NCBI RefSeq assembly: GCF_039555335.1
Contig: NC_092647.1
Coordinates: 14,680,094 to 14,744,093 of the forward strand
Length of the DNA: 64,000 nt
Source: Amphiura filiformis
Taxonomy: Eukaryota > Echinodermata > Ophiuroidea > Amphilepidida > Amphiuridae
Direction: 5' to 3'
In this document: in pieces, positions 23,401 to 31,516 of the stretch
How the letters are laid out: each line of letters begins with the position of its first letter
Numbering within the stretch: the stretch's first letter is position 1
The notes under the pieces: generated by a model
Databases searched by the model: none
What the model was told of the DNA's origin: nothing
What the model saw: only the letters and a program-made list of their open reading frames with translations
Made by a program: the position numbers and the translations under genes

Positions 23401-26400
23401 AAGATCTCCTGTGGTATTTGTGATCTATCTCAACACGTACACACATTGCTATACACGCAGTGCCGGTCCGTCGCAGTATACAGTACAGTACGTATTGATC
23501 GCGGCAATGTCGCGGTGCATGTGTGTCAATTCTAATGTTGATCAATCTAGCAAAATGAACCCATAAATAGCCATTTATAAAGTCTCAAAGAAATCCATGC
23601 ATAACTTATCGAACGAATCTCCAGTTTGGTTCAAGTTTAATGACTCCAAAACCTACCTATTTGAATGAAGTTTCAGCAGGTATGCGCTATCGCTACCCGA
23701 TCACACACACGTCGTGTCGCCATTGCTTTCGGTCTGCGCTATAATTTTTTACATGAAATAGGTAAAAACTACACGTGTGTCGATTTACATAACACGTTAG
23801 GTAGATTTTCTCCAATCAGCGAAGTATTTTTGGCTGACATTTTACTTCATTTCATGCAATGATTACACAAACTAGGTAAACTAGCTTCGTTACAGTTCAA
23901 ATATGTATTTGAAGCATTTACAAACTGGCATGGTAAAAGTTTTTGACAAAATTGTGTATAATTTAATTTACATCGTGTTTTTTTACATAACGTGTGAATA
24001 TTTCTCTGAGTGTAGGTCTGTACGCTGTACCGGCGTCAGCTGAATTCGAGTACGCTTAGAGGGCACAGGCATGGACAATTCCAATCTGTGTATTAATAAT
24101 CTAAGCCCATAACATACCCATACTGACATACTGATCTTTTTTAGAATAATTTAAATTAAACATTCATATTGCAAAAAAAAATTAACCTAATATCCTTATT
24201 ACATATGATGTGACAGTGGACCAAAATGACGCAATGTGTCGTATGTAAACAATGTGAAAGACTATAACATACCCATACTGGGTGCACACCAGTAAATAGC
24301 CTCCATTGACTTTCTGTACAAACAGGGTCCGGGAAAACATCTTGTTTTTTTCTTTGAGCTGAGAGTGACTCAATTCTTCAAAACTCATTCTATCTGCAAG
24401 TTGAAGGTCAGATAAAGACAGGCAGTTCAGTGAAAACAGACAGGGTCCAGTGACTTTTTGCAGAAAATTGCTAACTAGATCACCCTGTAGGCCTAGCCCA
24501 CACTGCTTACGCCAGCTCGCAAATAGCTTGGTTTTTCTAATATGTAACACATTTTGAAAGTTTAGACAAATTGTCATAAAAAGTTGGATCCTGCTCATTT
24601 TTTCTTGTACAATCTATTTCTTAGGCCTAAATAAGGAATAAATATGAATCAGGGCCTAATAGTTGGTTTTAAGCCTTTTCTAATGTATTACATTAAATCA
24701 CATGGCACTTTCTCACTTTTCGAAACACTGATTTTTCTTCCAAGGGTACAGGAGTTGCATTTACTGGTGTGCACTCTACTGACAGACAACTGAGTGACAT
24801 CTACACACTTTCTTTCCATCTTGAATTTCTCACTTTTCATTTCTTTTTTCTCATTCCTTTCCTTTTTCCCCTTCTTTCTTCTTCCTTCCTTTTCTTTTTT
24901 TTCAAGGTGATATTCATTGATGAAATAGACAGCATATGCCGCACCCGCAGCTCCCGAGAGGAAGAACACACCCGCCGTATTAAAATGAACTCCTTAAACA
25001 GATGGAGGGTGCTGACAGCATGGAGGATGCTGCTGAAAATCATCTATTTCTCATGTGTGCTACCAATAGACCGTGGGAATTGGACACAGCATTTCTTAGA
25101 AGATTTCAGAAGCGTGTGTACATACCATTACCAGATGGGTAAGAAAATAACAAAGCTATATTATGGCAATAGATTTCATGAAATCAAGAATGAAACCAGA
25201 GAAAACTACATTAAAGTTTTTGTCAGAGAAGAACGGCACTTGTTTACATTTTGAGAGCTTGCAGAGCGTATACACGGAAGTGGAGTTCTGATTGGCTGAA
25301 TCAATCGTCTGACAATCATAGCAACATACCGATAATCTGATTGACTGACTGTGTGTCAAATTGTTGGTCGGCATAGATCGGCGCCCTTGAAGTGAATACA
25401 AAGTTCCACGTATGTCGCACATTAACAGGGCGCTCGCGTCAATCTGAGCAAGGGACTGCTGTTCTTCTCTGAAACACGTTGAAATGCTTTCTGAAAGGCA
25501 AGTATGTTTTCAAGTTTATGTTTAAGTTTTGATTCAATGTTTACAATGTCTTATGAAATAGCCCATAAAAGCCAATGTAATGTCCTTGTATTCTGGGTAT
25601 TTGTTAATGTCTTTGGCTAAAAGCTACTATGAAAATAAAATTTAGTTTTTTTATTTAATTTAGGCTTGAAAGCTTTCATACCGGTAATAAGTTTAAAAGA
25701 AATTCCTGGTAATTCAGCTTGTTTACAAAGAATGAGTGATGAGTGGTAGTAAAACCAAATTTAAACTTCTTCCGAACCTGCAATTACCACGTCCTACTAT
25801 CACCATGTTCATTGGCTATCTCTTAATATTGCTATCCTCAGTACATAGGCGTAGATCCTGGGGGGAATCTCCCCAATATTTTGCCGGGGGATGGTCCATA
25901 CAACCAATGTTGACGTCTGTATATGGGTTTGCTGACCAAATTAACCTCATATTTGGTCATTCTAGCCCCCAAAGTGCAATTTTTTGCGCGATTCAGGCAA
26001 ATTTATTCCACTTTTGCACCATATTTCATCAATTTAGCTTCAATATTGCAAAAATTTTTCATGCGCACCGCATGCATTTGTACCTTTAACTTATTCTGTT
26101 GCCAAAAGGGGATTGATTCACTATATTTCAAGAAATTTCTTCTAACTCCATCCCCAAATGTCAAAATGAAATCTACACCACTGCTTCAGTGTCATTGGCT
26201 ATCTCTTAAGGCTACATGCTCTTTTTGGTTGAAATTTTTGGCGGGAAATAATCCCGCACAAATATAAAGTAATCTTTTCCCACAACTAAATATCATAGTC
26301 GGAAATTAATGATGCATCTGGTAGCTTAGATCATAACTTTCATATACTTTAGTTGCAATTATCCCAGAAAATTCTTGATTTGTTTTTACAGAGTCTTGAA

Positions 26401-29400
26401 TTGACGAGGTTTATGATCAAAAAGCGTCACTTTCGGTATATTTTGAAATTGAGGCCATAACTCTTCTCAAATTAGCCCCAAATCATAATTTATTATATAC
26501 ACGTGTAGCAAACCCCATTGGGAATAATTGGACGTTGTTTGCGGAGCCTAAATTTGATTTTATTTTATTTCACAATATTTCTAGTGTGAGAATTTTGACC
26601 TGTCAATCCCTTTTCGGATTTCGCATCCGAATTCATTAAAATGTGATATATTGAATTAATAATGAGTACGCTTACCTGCAATTAACACTTCCCGGTACCA
26701 TTGTGCATCTGGTGACAGCCAATATTTTGGCTTAAAACAGTCCCTTCCTATCATTTTTGAACAAAATATTCCTCGAAATTACGTACGTGACACGTATATA
26801 TTGGGACAGCGAGGAAATAAAGAGAGCCATTTACGGTGGGGTAGGCTATTGGAAGCTATTATGGTACCAGGCATGTCAAGCAGATGCATACATAAGGGCG
26901 GTATATTCAAATGCTATTGTCTGGATCATTGAGACAGTATCGATCGGGCAAGTAAACTTATACACGTGGGGTGTGTTGTCGCTCCCTGGTTTTGACATAA
27001 ATTACAAGGGCGTCTTGAATGACCCAGCGTTTTTATTATATTCATTCAAAAATTAATCGTCGTTTATTACGAGTCCTAAGAGTCATACCAGTTCAATTCA
27101 TCAAAATTAATTTATATTAAATGAAAAACAAACAAACAAGTAGAGTCCAATGTCTTACTATGACTGTATTACTACCAAAATCTGCTTTTAATAAACGTGT
27201 TGATATGTTATCTTTGAAAATCGTCAGACATTAACCACAGGTACCGCCGTGGCACAGTGGCGTCTTTCACTGTTCAGCATAGTGTATCGGCAGTGGTTCG
27301 AACCCTGGTGTAAATTTTTTTTTTTTTAATTCTTTTTACTAATACGCTGTGCCGTTTTTCAAATTCTCCCCTGAATGAAATTCATGGGCAAGTACCCTTA
27401 ATATTGCTATCTTTGGTAGATAGCAGATGTGATGCAAGCTAAATGAGTCTGATGTTGATCAGAATCAAAATTTAGTTTTCAATTTCATTACATGAGCCAT
27501 TTTCAGAGCTTTATTTTGCTGCAAACCATTAGACTTGTGGTTCCACAGATAAGGCAATTTCAGTGTTGCTCAGAACAATAAAATACGAAGGAAGTTAAAT
27601 ACATTTACTCTTATTGGCCAGATCTCAAAATCAATATTCCCTGACATCCAACTCATTTTGCTTGATCACTTCCCATCTCCAAACACACCAGACCTGTCAT
27701 GTGGTATGGTAACAGTAAACATCATATTTTTGCTATCTCAATGTCACAATTCCAAACTTTGGTCTGAGTGAATCAAATCTTGTTCCACAAAGAAGTGACA
27801 GAGGGGATGTTTTCCCAATATGTTTCTCCATACATGTAACATACACACATCTTGAATACTTTCAGGGCTGCTCGTATGGCTATTCTTAAGATCCACATTT
27901 CATCTTGTAACTTTGGGTTAACTGACGAAGATCTGGAAGCCTTTGCTGCAAGGACAGATGGCTACTCTGGCAGTGACTTGTCCAATGTGATTATGACAGC
28001 ATTGTTTGAACCTATTAGGGACATGCAACAGGCTACTCATTGGAGACAAACAGAAGGTACTGTTTATCTGTATTTAAAAATTGTGTGTGGAAATTTAAAT
28101 AAATTAGTGTAAAGGAGAAATGCAGGGGTGTAGCCAGCTTTTTTGGTTGGGGGCAAAATAAAAAAATTGGGGGTAATGACGAAAAAAATTCCCGGTTGCA
28201 TTATTTTGACCTGATATTATCAGTGGAAACTGTAGTATAAAGTCTTTGAGTTTCCGAAAAAGGCTTTATTGGAACAATAAGTGTGCGTAGCGTGCCAAAT
28301 TTAGTATTTTGACACAATTTTTGCCCATGATGGAGGTGAAAATGGTTGTACTAGTGACAATCTGTGCGCGTAGCGCGCAAAAAATTTTACACAATTTTGG
28401 CCGATGAGCGAGATGAATTTTGGTGGAAAACAGGCTATTTACCCCTTTTTTCCTTTGCCTTCCCGATTTTCTCTTTCATTTTTGGTCAGAGGAGCACTTT
28501 GCTCTTTCATTTTTTGTCAGGGGGCACTCTGCGCTAAAAATGTGCGCAGGCACATAGCCAGGGGTGCTAAAATGCTAAAGGCCCAAAAAGGCTCATTTGG
28601 GAGTTTAGCGAGCGAAAAAATCAAGCTTTTTTATCCCTTTTTGGTCCAAAATCAGCACCCCCAAAATAAATCCTGAATGTGCGCTAAGCGCTAAGTACAA
28701 AAACCTTGGCAACACTTAAGCTTAAAGATGTAAATTGGTGTTCTCTTGCCTCTTACCTCTAACATCAATTTTACTGGAATTGAATACAATTTTGAAAAGA
28801 CCAACAGGCGACAAAATAAAGCCTGCTGAAGTAGGATCAGTCAGCCTGGCATTTTCATTGGTTTACTAAAAATTCACCACAAAATCTGAAGGTTTTTTTG
28901 CAAATATTCTTTCTGCCAAATGTTCAGCCAAAATTAAATAAATAAATTTTGGCCCCAAAATGGACAATTTTTCATGATTTTAGCCAAATTTTTAAAAAAA
29001 GTTCTCCAAAATGCAAGTACTGGGTCGGTTAGGTCACCTAATTATGGTAAATGTAGTGATTTGAGTGTTGGCCACCCAGCTGCTAGTCATTTTACAGCAT
29101 TATTCATAACAACAGTATTTTACCATAAATTTTACAATAATATTAATATACTGTTTGAAATCCTTAAATACAGAAGATTCATTATGGGAAAATGACTGGC
29201 AGCTGGGTAAGTCCTTGGTTTATTCAGATGAAACATAACAGTATATCATTCATTATAATTGTCCACAGATGGCAAATTCATCCCTTGCTCTGCCGACCAT
29301 CCCGATTGCATCAAGAATAAAACCATGAAGGATTTCCCAGCAGATCAAGTACAACCGAGAGACGTCAACCTGGAAGACCTTGTCTCATCTCTCCAAACAT

Positions 29401-29474
29401 GCCACCAGACTGTCAACCAGGAGGAATTGGCTAAGTTTGAGGAGTTTACTAGTCATCTTGGACTAACAGGATAA
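11521..29474 (+). CDS. VPS4/SKD1-like AAA ATPase (8 exons seen; first coding exon not found)
   Basis: This is a meiotic-clade AAA ATPase closest to VPS4, the hexameric ATPase that disassembles ESCRT-III polymers on endosomes and at other membrane-scission sites. Eight exons give about 418 residues. In order they hold an MIT-like helical region (residues 1-75 of what is seen), a linker, [13 protein letters not shown], Walker A GPPGTGKT, pore loop SSWVGESEK, Walker B VIFIDEID, sensor-1 [10 protein letters not shown], arginine finger FLRRFQKR, sensor-2 region [10 protein letters not shown] and a VPS4-type C-terminus ending FTSHLGLTG. The linker lacks VPS4's Lys/Glu-rich stretch, and the C-terminal beta domain is shorter than in VPS4A/B, so this is a divergent paralogue rather than canonical VPS4. 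VPS4 is about 440 residues, so only roughly 12-25 N-terminal residues are missing. All junction phases agree. One A appears to be missing at 24982-24985. The introns are packed with transposons. Confidence 0.88.
11895..12215 (+). repeat. Dispersed repeat, copy 1, in VPS4-like intron (second copy 25845-26190)
   Basis: It shares CATAGATCC/CGTAGATCC, ATGGTCCATACAA, TTTTGCACCATATTTCA and GATTCACTATA with 25845-26190. Confidence 0.75.
12739..12853 (+). CDS. VPS4-like exon B (third MIT-like helix)
   Basis: Acceptor tattttag, donor gtatat, 38 codons plus one base. It encodes [20 protein letters not shown], resembling MIT helix 3. A minisatellite begins within about ten bases of the donor. Confidence 0.8.
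12856..13432 (+). repeat. Minisatellite with TATGCTGATATCAG units
   Basis: A tandem array of roughly 20-bp units around the palindrome CTGATATCAG. Variant units alternate (GGCATACTG, ACATAATACAG, GGCATATGTGGCC) and form a higher-order pattern that recurs several times. It starts right after the donor of exon B. Confidence 0.95.
13555..13672 (+). repeat. Direct repeat on the left of the non-LTR element (partner 17148-17262)
   Basis: GGATGTGCCCCCC, CCCAATTGAAGGCATTTGGT and TTACATTATTATCAGGAA occur here and again at 17148-17262 in the same order. They flank the MITE plus retrotransposon block. Confidence 0.8.
13757..14449 (-). mobile_element. CCCAGCAAACAC-end composite element, copy 1
   Basis: Terminal CCCAGCAAACACAAAACG and internal AACGTTTT, TTATATAACCCGACATTTAA modules match the copy at 21471-22165 in reverse orientation over about 690 bp. 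Internal CCCAGCAAACAC ends (14018, 14303) show it is made of smaller units. Its last few bases were lost where the retrotransposon begins. Confidence 0.85.
14450..17113 (+). mobile_element. CR1-like non-LTR retrotransposon, 5'-truncated
   Basis: It starts inside an APE-type endonuclease ([41 protein letters not shown]) and runs through a reverse transcriptase to a 3' end with (AAAT)n at about 17084-17113. The 5' truncation and short tandem 3' tail are typical of target-primed reverse transcription. It sits in a VPS4-like intron against the end of a CCCAGCAAACAC element. Clade assignment (CR1/Rex-like) is a best guess from the RT motifs. Confidence 0.9.
14466..16945 (+). pseudogene. Non-LTR ORF2 remnant (endonuclease + reverse transcriptase)
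   Basis: The endonuclease part reads in one frame to about 15158. The linker and RT read in another from 15086, with further damage at about 15470-15600. RT landmarks are [42 protein letters not shown] and the catalytic [14 protein letters not shown] at 16297-16299 interrupts the frame where GE-stop-CNKND would otherwise be continuous. A thumb/connection region follows ([20 protein letters not shown]). Inactive. Confidence 0.9.
17340..17447. mobile_element. Left part of a CCCAGCAAACAC-type element split by the Penelope insertion
   Basis: TGTTTTATACCCTTTATATA matches the element interior and then runs into a (TA)n tract (17411-17447). The right part resumes at 18858. Confidence 0.65.
17450..18826 (-). 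mobile_element. Penelope-like retroelement fragment with inverted terminal copies
   Basis: Minus-strand coding matches the end of a Penelope-type RT and its GIY-YIG endonuclease. It is flanked by two 105-bp inverted copies (17450-17554, 18722-18826), as seen in PLEs with pseudo-LTRs. It lies in a (TA)n tract inside a CCCAGCAAACAC-type element. The 5' RT portion is absent. Confidence 0.9.
17831..18724 (-). pseudogene. Penelope-like ORF remnant (RT C-terminus + GIY-YIG endonuclease)
   Basis: The upstream part reads [37 protein letters not shown] and TAFRRARN, the conserved stretch before the PLE endonuclease. After a frame break come [11 protein letters not shown], cysteine pairs ([13 protein letters not shown]) and the endonuclease core [20 protein letters not shown] with DRFTEHLRS. 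At least two frameshifts lie at about 18212-18590. Confidence 0.9.
18858..18935. mobile_element. Right part of the split CCCAGCAAACAC-type element
   Basis: After (TA)n, TTTGACCTTTAAATATTTTC and CTGTAAAACGTTTTGTGTTT match the element's right end. Confidence 0.65.
19050..19090 (+). repeat. Interstitial telomere-like repeats
   Basis: Degenerate CTAATCCTAA then CCCTAACCTTAACCCTAAC units, 50 bases upstream of exon C. Confidence 0.7.
19143..19322 (+). CDS. VPS4-like exon C (start of AAA domain)
   Basis: Acceptor acttttcag, donor gtaaca. It begins by completing an Ala codon and runs 59 codons plus one base. It contains [20 protein letters not shown] and [10 protein letters not shown], the conserved lead-in of VPS4-type AAA domains. 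Confidence 0.92.
19983..20136 (+). CDS. VPS4-like exon D (Walker A, pore loop 1)
   Basis: Acceptor atttttctag, donor gtaagt. It encodes [20 protein letters not shown] and ends SSWVGESE plus two bases of a Lys codon. The aromatic pore-loop Trp and the ATP-binding Lys are present. The donor merges into a tandem repeat. Confidence 0.97.
20137..20520 (+). repeat. Minisatellite abutting the exon D donor
   Basis: About ten units of roughly 35-40 bp built on GTAAAGTGTAAAGCAAAAT and ATTTTACCTTG. The array starts at the 5' splice site itself, whose gtaagtaaaatattttac is a unit variant. Confidence 0.95.
20922..20970 (+). CDS. VPS4-like exon E (short exon)
   Basis: A 49-base exon (acceptor gaatcag, donor gtaagt). 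It completes the Lys codon of exon D, then encodes [16 protein letters not shown], which matches the VPS4 segment between pore loop 1 and Walker B. Confidence 0.9.
21236..22560 (+). repeat. Tandem array of about 170-195-bp units, interrupted by two mobile elements
   Basis: GTGACAGTGGACCAAAATGA recurs at about 21239, 21427, 22319, 22487 and 24210, followed by GTAAACAATGTGAA and ATACTGACA text. Removing the element at 21471-22165 restores the spacing. The last unit lies beyond the TIR element at 22682-24014. Confidence 0.9.
21471..22165 (+). mobile_element. CCCAGCAAACAC-end composite element, copy 2 (complete)
   Basis: It begins CCCAGCAAACACAAAACG and ends CGTTTTTGTGTTTGCTGGG. AT at 21469-21470 and 22166-22167 looks like a 2-bp target duplication, because sister units of the surrounding array read AAACAATGTGAA without the insert. 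Confidence 0.9.
22682..24014. mobile_element. TIR element of 1.33 kb, non-autonomous
   Basis: TACACTCACAGAAA at the left is mirrored by TTTCTCTGAGTGTA at the right. The left third has repeated palindromic ACATAA/TTATGT motifs. No convincing transposase. Confidence 0.7.
24815..24904 (+). promoter_or_regulatory. Very long polypyrimidine tract before exon F
   Basis: About 90 bases almost entirely C and T run up to the acceptor tttcaag at 24906. This is far longer than most metazoan tracts. Confidence 0.8.
24907..25138 (+). CDS. VPS4-like exon F (Walker B, sensor 1, arginine finger), one-base frame disruption
   Basis: The exon is preceded by a roughly 90-base polypyrimidine tract ending tttcaag, with donor gtaaga. 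It reads [20 protein letters not shown] then HTRRIK in one frame. From 24986 on, the family-like sequence ([34 protein letters not shown]) is one frame over. The exon is 232 bases where 233 would keep the frame. One missing A in the run 24982-24985 would explain this, and both flanking exon phases agree with 233. Confidence 0.93.
25212..25475. mobile_element. MITE with GTTCTTCTCTGA ends (inverse copy 50050-50285)
   Basis: TCAGAGAAGAACGGCA at the left is mirrored by GCTGTTCTTCTCTGA. The interior (AAATGTAAACAAGTGCCGTT and GCTCAGATTGACGC on the complement) matches 50050-50285 in reverse orientation. Confidence 0.8.
25845..26190 (+). repeat. Dispersed repeat, copy 2 (first copy 11895-12215)
   Basis: Same family and orientation as 11895-12215; this copy is longer internally. 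Confidence 0.75.
26191..27241 (+). other. Intronic sequence, nothing identified
   Basis: Within the intron between exons F and G. A 99-codon open frame at 26757-27056 has no recognisable protein features and no splice context. Confidence 0.5.
27242..27327 (+). repeat. tRNA-like SINE head or tRNA pseudogene
   Basis: A box TGGCACAGTGG (27250-27260) and B box GGTTCGAACCC (27295-27305) are both canonical and 34 bases apart. A 13-T run (27315-27327) follows, a good Pol III terminator. I could not fold a full cloverleaf, so a SINE head or pseudogene is preferred over a working tRNA. Confidence 0.7.
27866..28056 (+). CDS. VPS4-like exon G (sensor-2 helical domain)
   Basis: Acceptor actttcag, donor gtactg. 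It completes a Gly codon and encodes 63 residues including [28 protein letters not shown] and [16 protein letters not shown], matching the small helical subdomain of VPS4. Confidence 0.95.
28110..28700 (+). repeat. Degenerate repeat with GTGCGCGTAGCGCGC motifs
   Basis: Repeated GTGCGCGTAGCGCGCAAAAA-like motifs and polypurine/pyrimidine runs, with no coding support. Confidence 0.5.
29269..29474 (+). CDS. VPS4-like terminal exon H
   Basis: Acceptor gtccacag. It encodes [17 protein letters not shown] to the stop TAA at 29472-29474. The last residues, [16 protein letters not shown], correspond to the conserved C-terminal helix of VPS4 (LKKFTEDFGQEG-like). The proline/cysteine-rich segment before it is shorter than the VPS4 beta domain. 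The end of this exon is tandemly duplicated downstream. Confidence 0.93.
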
Positions 29475-29626
29475 ACAGAACACTATCATTATCATTTGTG
29501 CCTAACAATTAAATACTAGGATGAATTGGCAAAGTTTGAACTGTTTGAGGAGTTTACTAGTCATCTTGGACTAACAGGATAAACAGGACACTATCATTAT
29601 CATTTGTGCCTAACAATTAAATACAA
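29420..29626 (+). repeat. Tandem duplication of the VPS4-like gene's last codons and 3' UTR
   Basis: Unit 1 (29420-29517) spans the last 18 codons, the stop and the start of the 3' UTR. Unit 2 (29519-29626) repeats it almost base for base. Unit 2 carries a 9-base in-frame insertion, reading [20 protein letters not shown] and then stop, so it still encodes the C-terminal helix. Confidence 0.95.
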
Positions 29627-29815
29627 GCTCAATGCTTTCTTCCTAGACTGAAATATACTTTTAAATGACTTTATGAGGAGGTGAAAAAGTGGAGATTTAG
29701 TGAGATGATTGAACCCAAGGCTCTACAATAACTGGTCAAGAGTTTACCACTTCACCACTCAGGAAATCTCAATTGATCATGATTGCCTACCCTCTCCCTT
29801 TTTGTCTTAGCAGCC

Positions 29816-30415
29816 AATTGAATACCTGAGTGGAAGAAGGGCCCCAACTCCAATTTTTTACCAAAATGAGTTAGACCCAGCATTTAATAACCTGCAGTCT
29901 GTTCTTCCTTGTGTGTGTAAGATGAGCCAAAATCCACTCTCTAAGTAGTCTTACACGTACACTTAATCATGGTTTTCATGGAAGAAAGGCCCAACTCCAT
30001 GGAGTTGGGCCCTTCTTCCACAAATATTAGATTAAAGAGGAATTTTGTTCATTCATGAAATCTGCTTTTCGCTACAATAAACTTTCTTGCTAACATATTA
30101 CATGCTCCTACTTGTGCAATTAATGGATAATTGTCAAATTTCTGTAGCTATTTATGACACATCTGCTTATGGAACTGGCACTTGCAGTATATTAGTGGAA
30201 GAAGGGCCCAACTCCAGCTTGTATTAAGACCTGTACCGTTGCCATGGAAACATCATATATAATTTCGAATGTATGTAATATTGTATGTCCATGTATTAAA
30301 GGTCCCCTGAAGATGAAAACATTCTGTCTATAAAACTTTTCCAAAAAGTTTTTTCTTAATATCTCAAAAACAGTTTTGATGGAGTTCGGCCCTTCTTCCA
30401 CTCAGGTATTCAATT
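29816..30415. mobile_element. TIR/foldback element with repeated GTGGAAGAAGGGCCCAACTC motif
   Basis: AATTGAATACCTGAGTGGAA at the left is mirrored at the right end. The motif GTGGAAGAAGGGCCCAACTC also occurs as a perfect head-to-head palindrome at 29976-30022 and again at 30194. Confidence 0.8.
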
Positions 30416-30798
30416 ATATATTAAATAATAATGAGAATATACGCTGCCTTATTTTTTTTGCAAATAAGTTGAATCTATACTCTACCTGGGCGGTCTCGAA
30501 GGCTGAAGTATTTGCCACTATACTATTTTGCACCCTGATGTGGCAGTGACATCAGCGCATTGAGGGAGCTGATCATGCACACATCTATGAGGTGTTTTTA
30601 AACGTGTGCATGTGTATGCCAGCGTATTGCGCGAACACTAGCGTTTGAAGCTGGGCCTAATGAAATATGTACTGACTTCACTGCCACATCGGAGTAAAAA
30701 TGATATACATGTATATGGTTGCAGCTGTTTGGATCAACATGTTGAGTCTTAGACTGCATGTGTGTTCTGGTCATTTTGGGGTTGAGTCTTACTCTTAG

Positions 30799-31140
30799 TA
30801 GGGGTGGGCAAATGACAAAAAAAATTTAAGACGAGTGGATTCTATGGCCATTTTGGCTGCTGAAACCGAATCCGGAAAGCTTTTTTGCATAAAATGTATA
30901 TCTATGTTGGTTCAGTGGACTTTTTCAAAATGGCCGCCCAAACCCCATTTTTTTCGACATTTCGCCCCCAAAATGCCAAAATTTGAACAACCATAGCTTG
31001 TAATAAGTCTTTTTATAGCTTTTTGAGGTCACTGAATTCAAATATAAACTAACCAGAGTGTTTTAAGCATTTGAATTGCCAGTAATCTGCAAAAAATTCA
31101 AAATGGCCGCCAAAAACCACCTTTTTTCCGACATTTCGCC
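30799..31140 (+). repeat. Left terminal inverted arm of the 2.9-kb transposon
   Basis: It contains ATGGCCATTTTGGCTGCTGA, CCGAATCCGGAAAGC and ATTCAAATATAAACTAACCA, all found inverted at 33075-33724. A more diverged unit continues to about 31255. Confidence 0.9.
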
Positions 31141-31516
31141 ATAAAATTACCCCCAAAATAACAAATATAACATGTGATGTGTCATTTTATATGTTTTCGA
31201 GGTCTGTGAATTCAAATATAAACAATTTAGCCTGATTGGGGGCTCTGGTCTGCTGTTAGCTGCAATATATCGCCAAATAATAAGTAAAAATGCCACAAAA
31301 AAAAAGAATAATAAATGTTAGAAATACACAGGATTGAAAATCATAAATGTTCAAAACATCATACAACAATAAATTCAAGAAGTTTTTAATTTGCAGATCA
31401 GCAAACCATTCATGATGATGCATGCATGTCAGTAATAGGGCCTAATGGAATGAATCAAAAGGAACCGTTTACCTCTGATGTTTGAATTTATTGCAATAAT
31501 GCGACACTTATAAAAT

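Noticed and set aside
26757-27056. 99-codon ORF in a VPS4-like intron
   Set aside because: No ATPase-gene phase fit, no family resemblance; probably chance.
11521-29474. VPS4-like gene as a pseudogene because of its frameshift
   Set aside because: All motifs, splice sites and phases are intact apart from one base at an A-run; sequence error is likelier.
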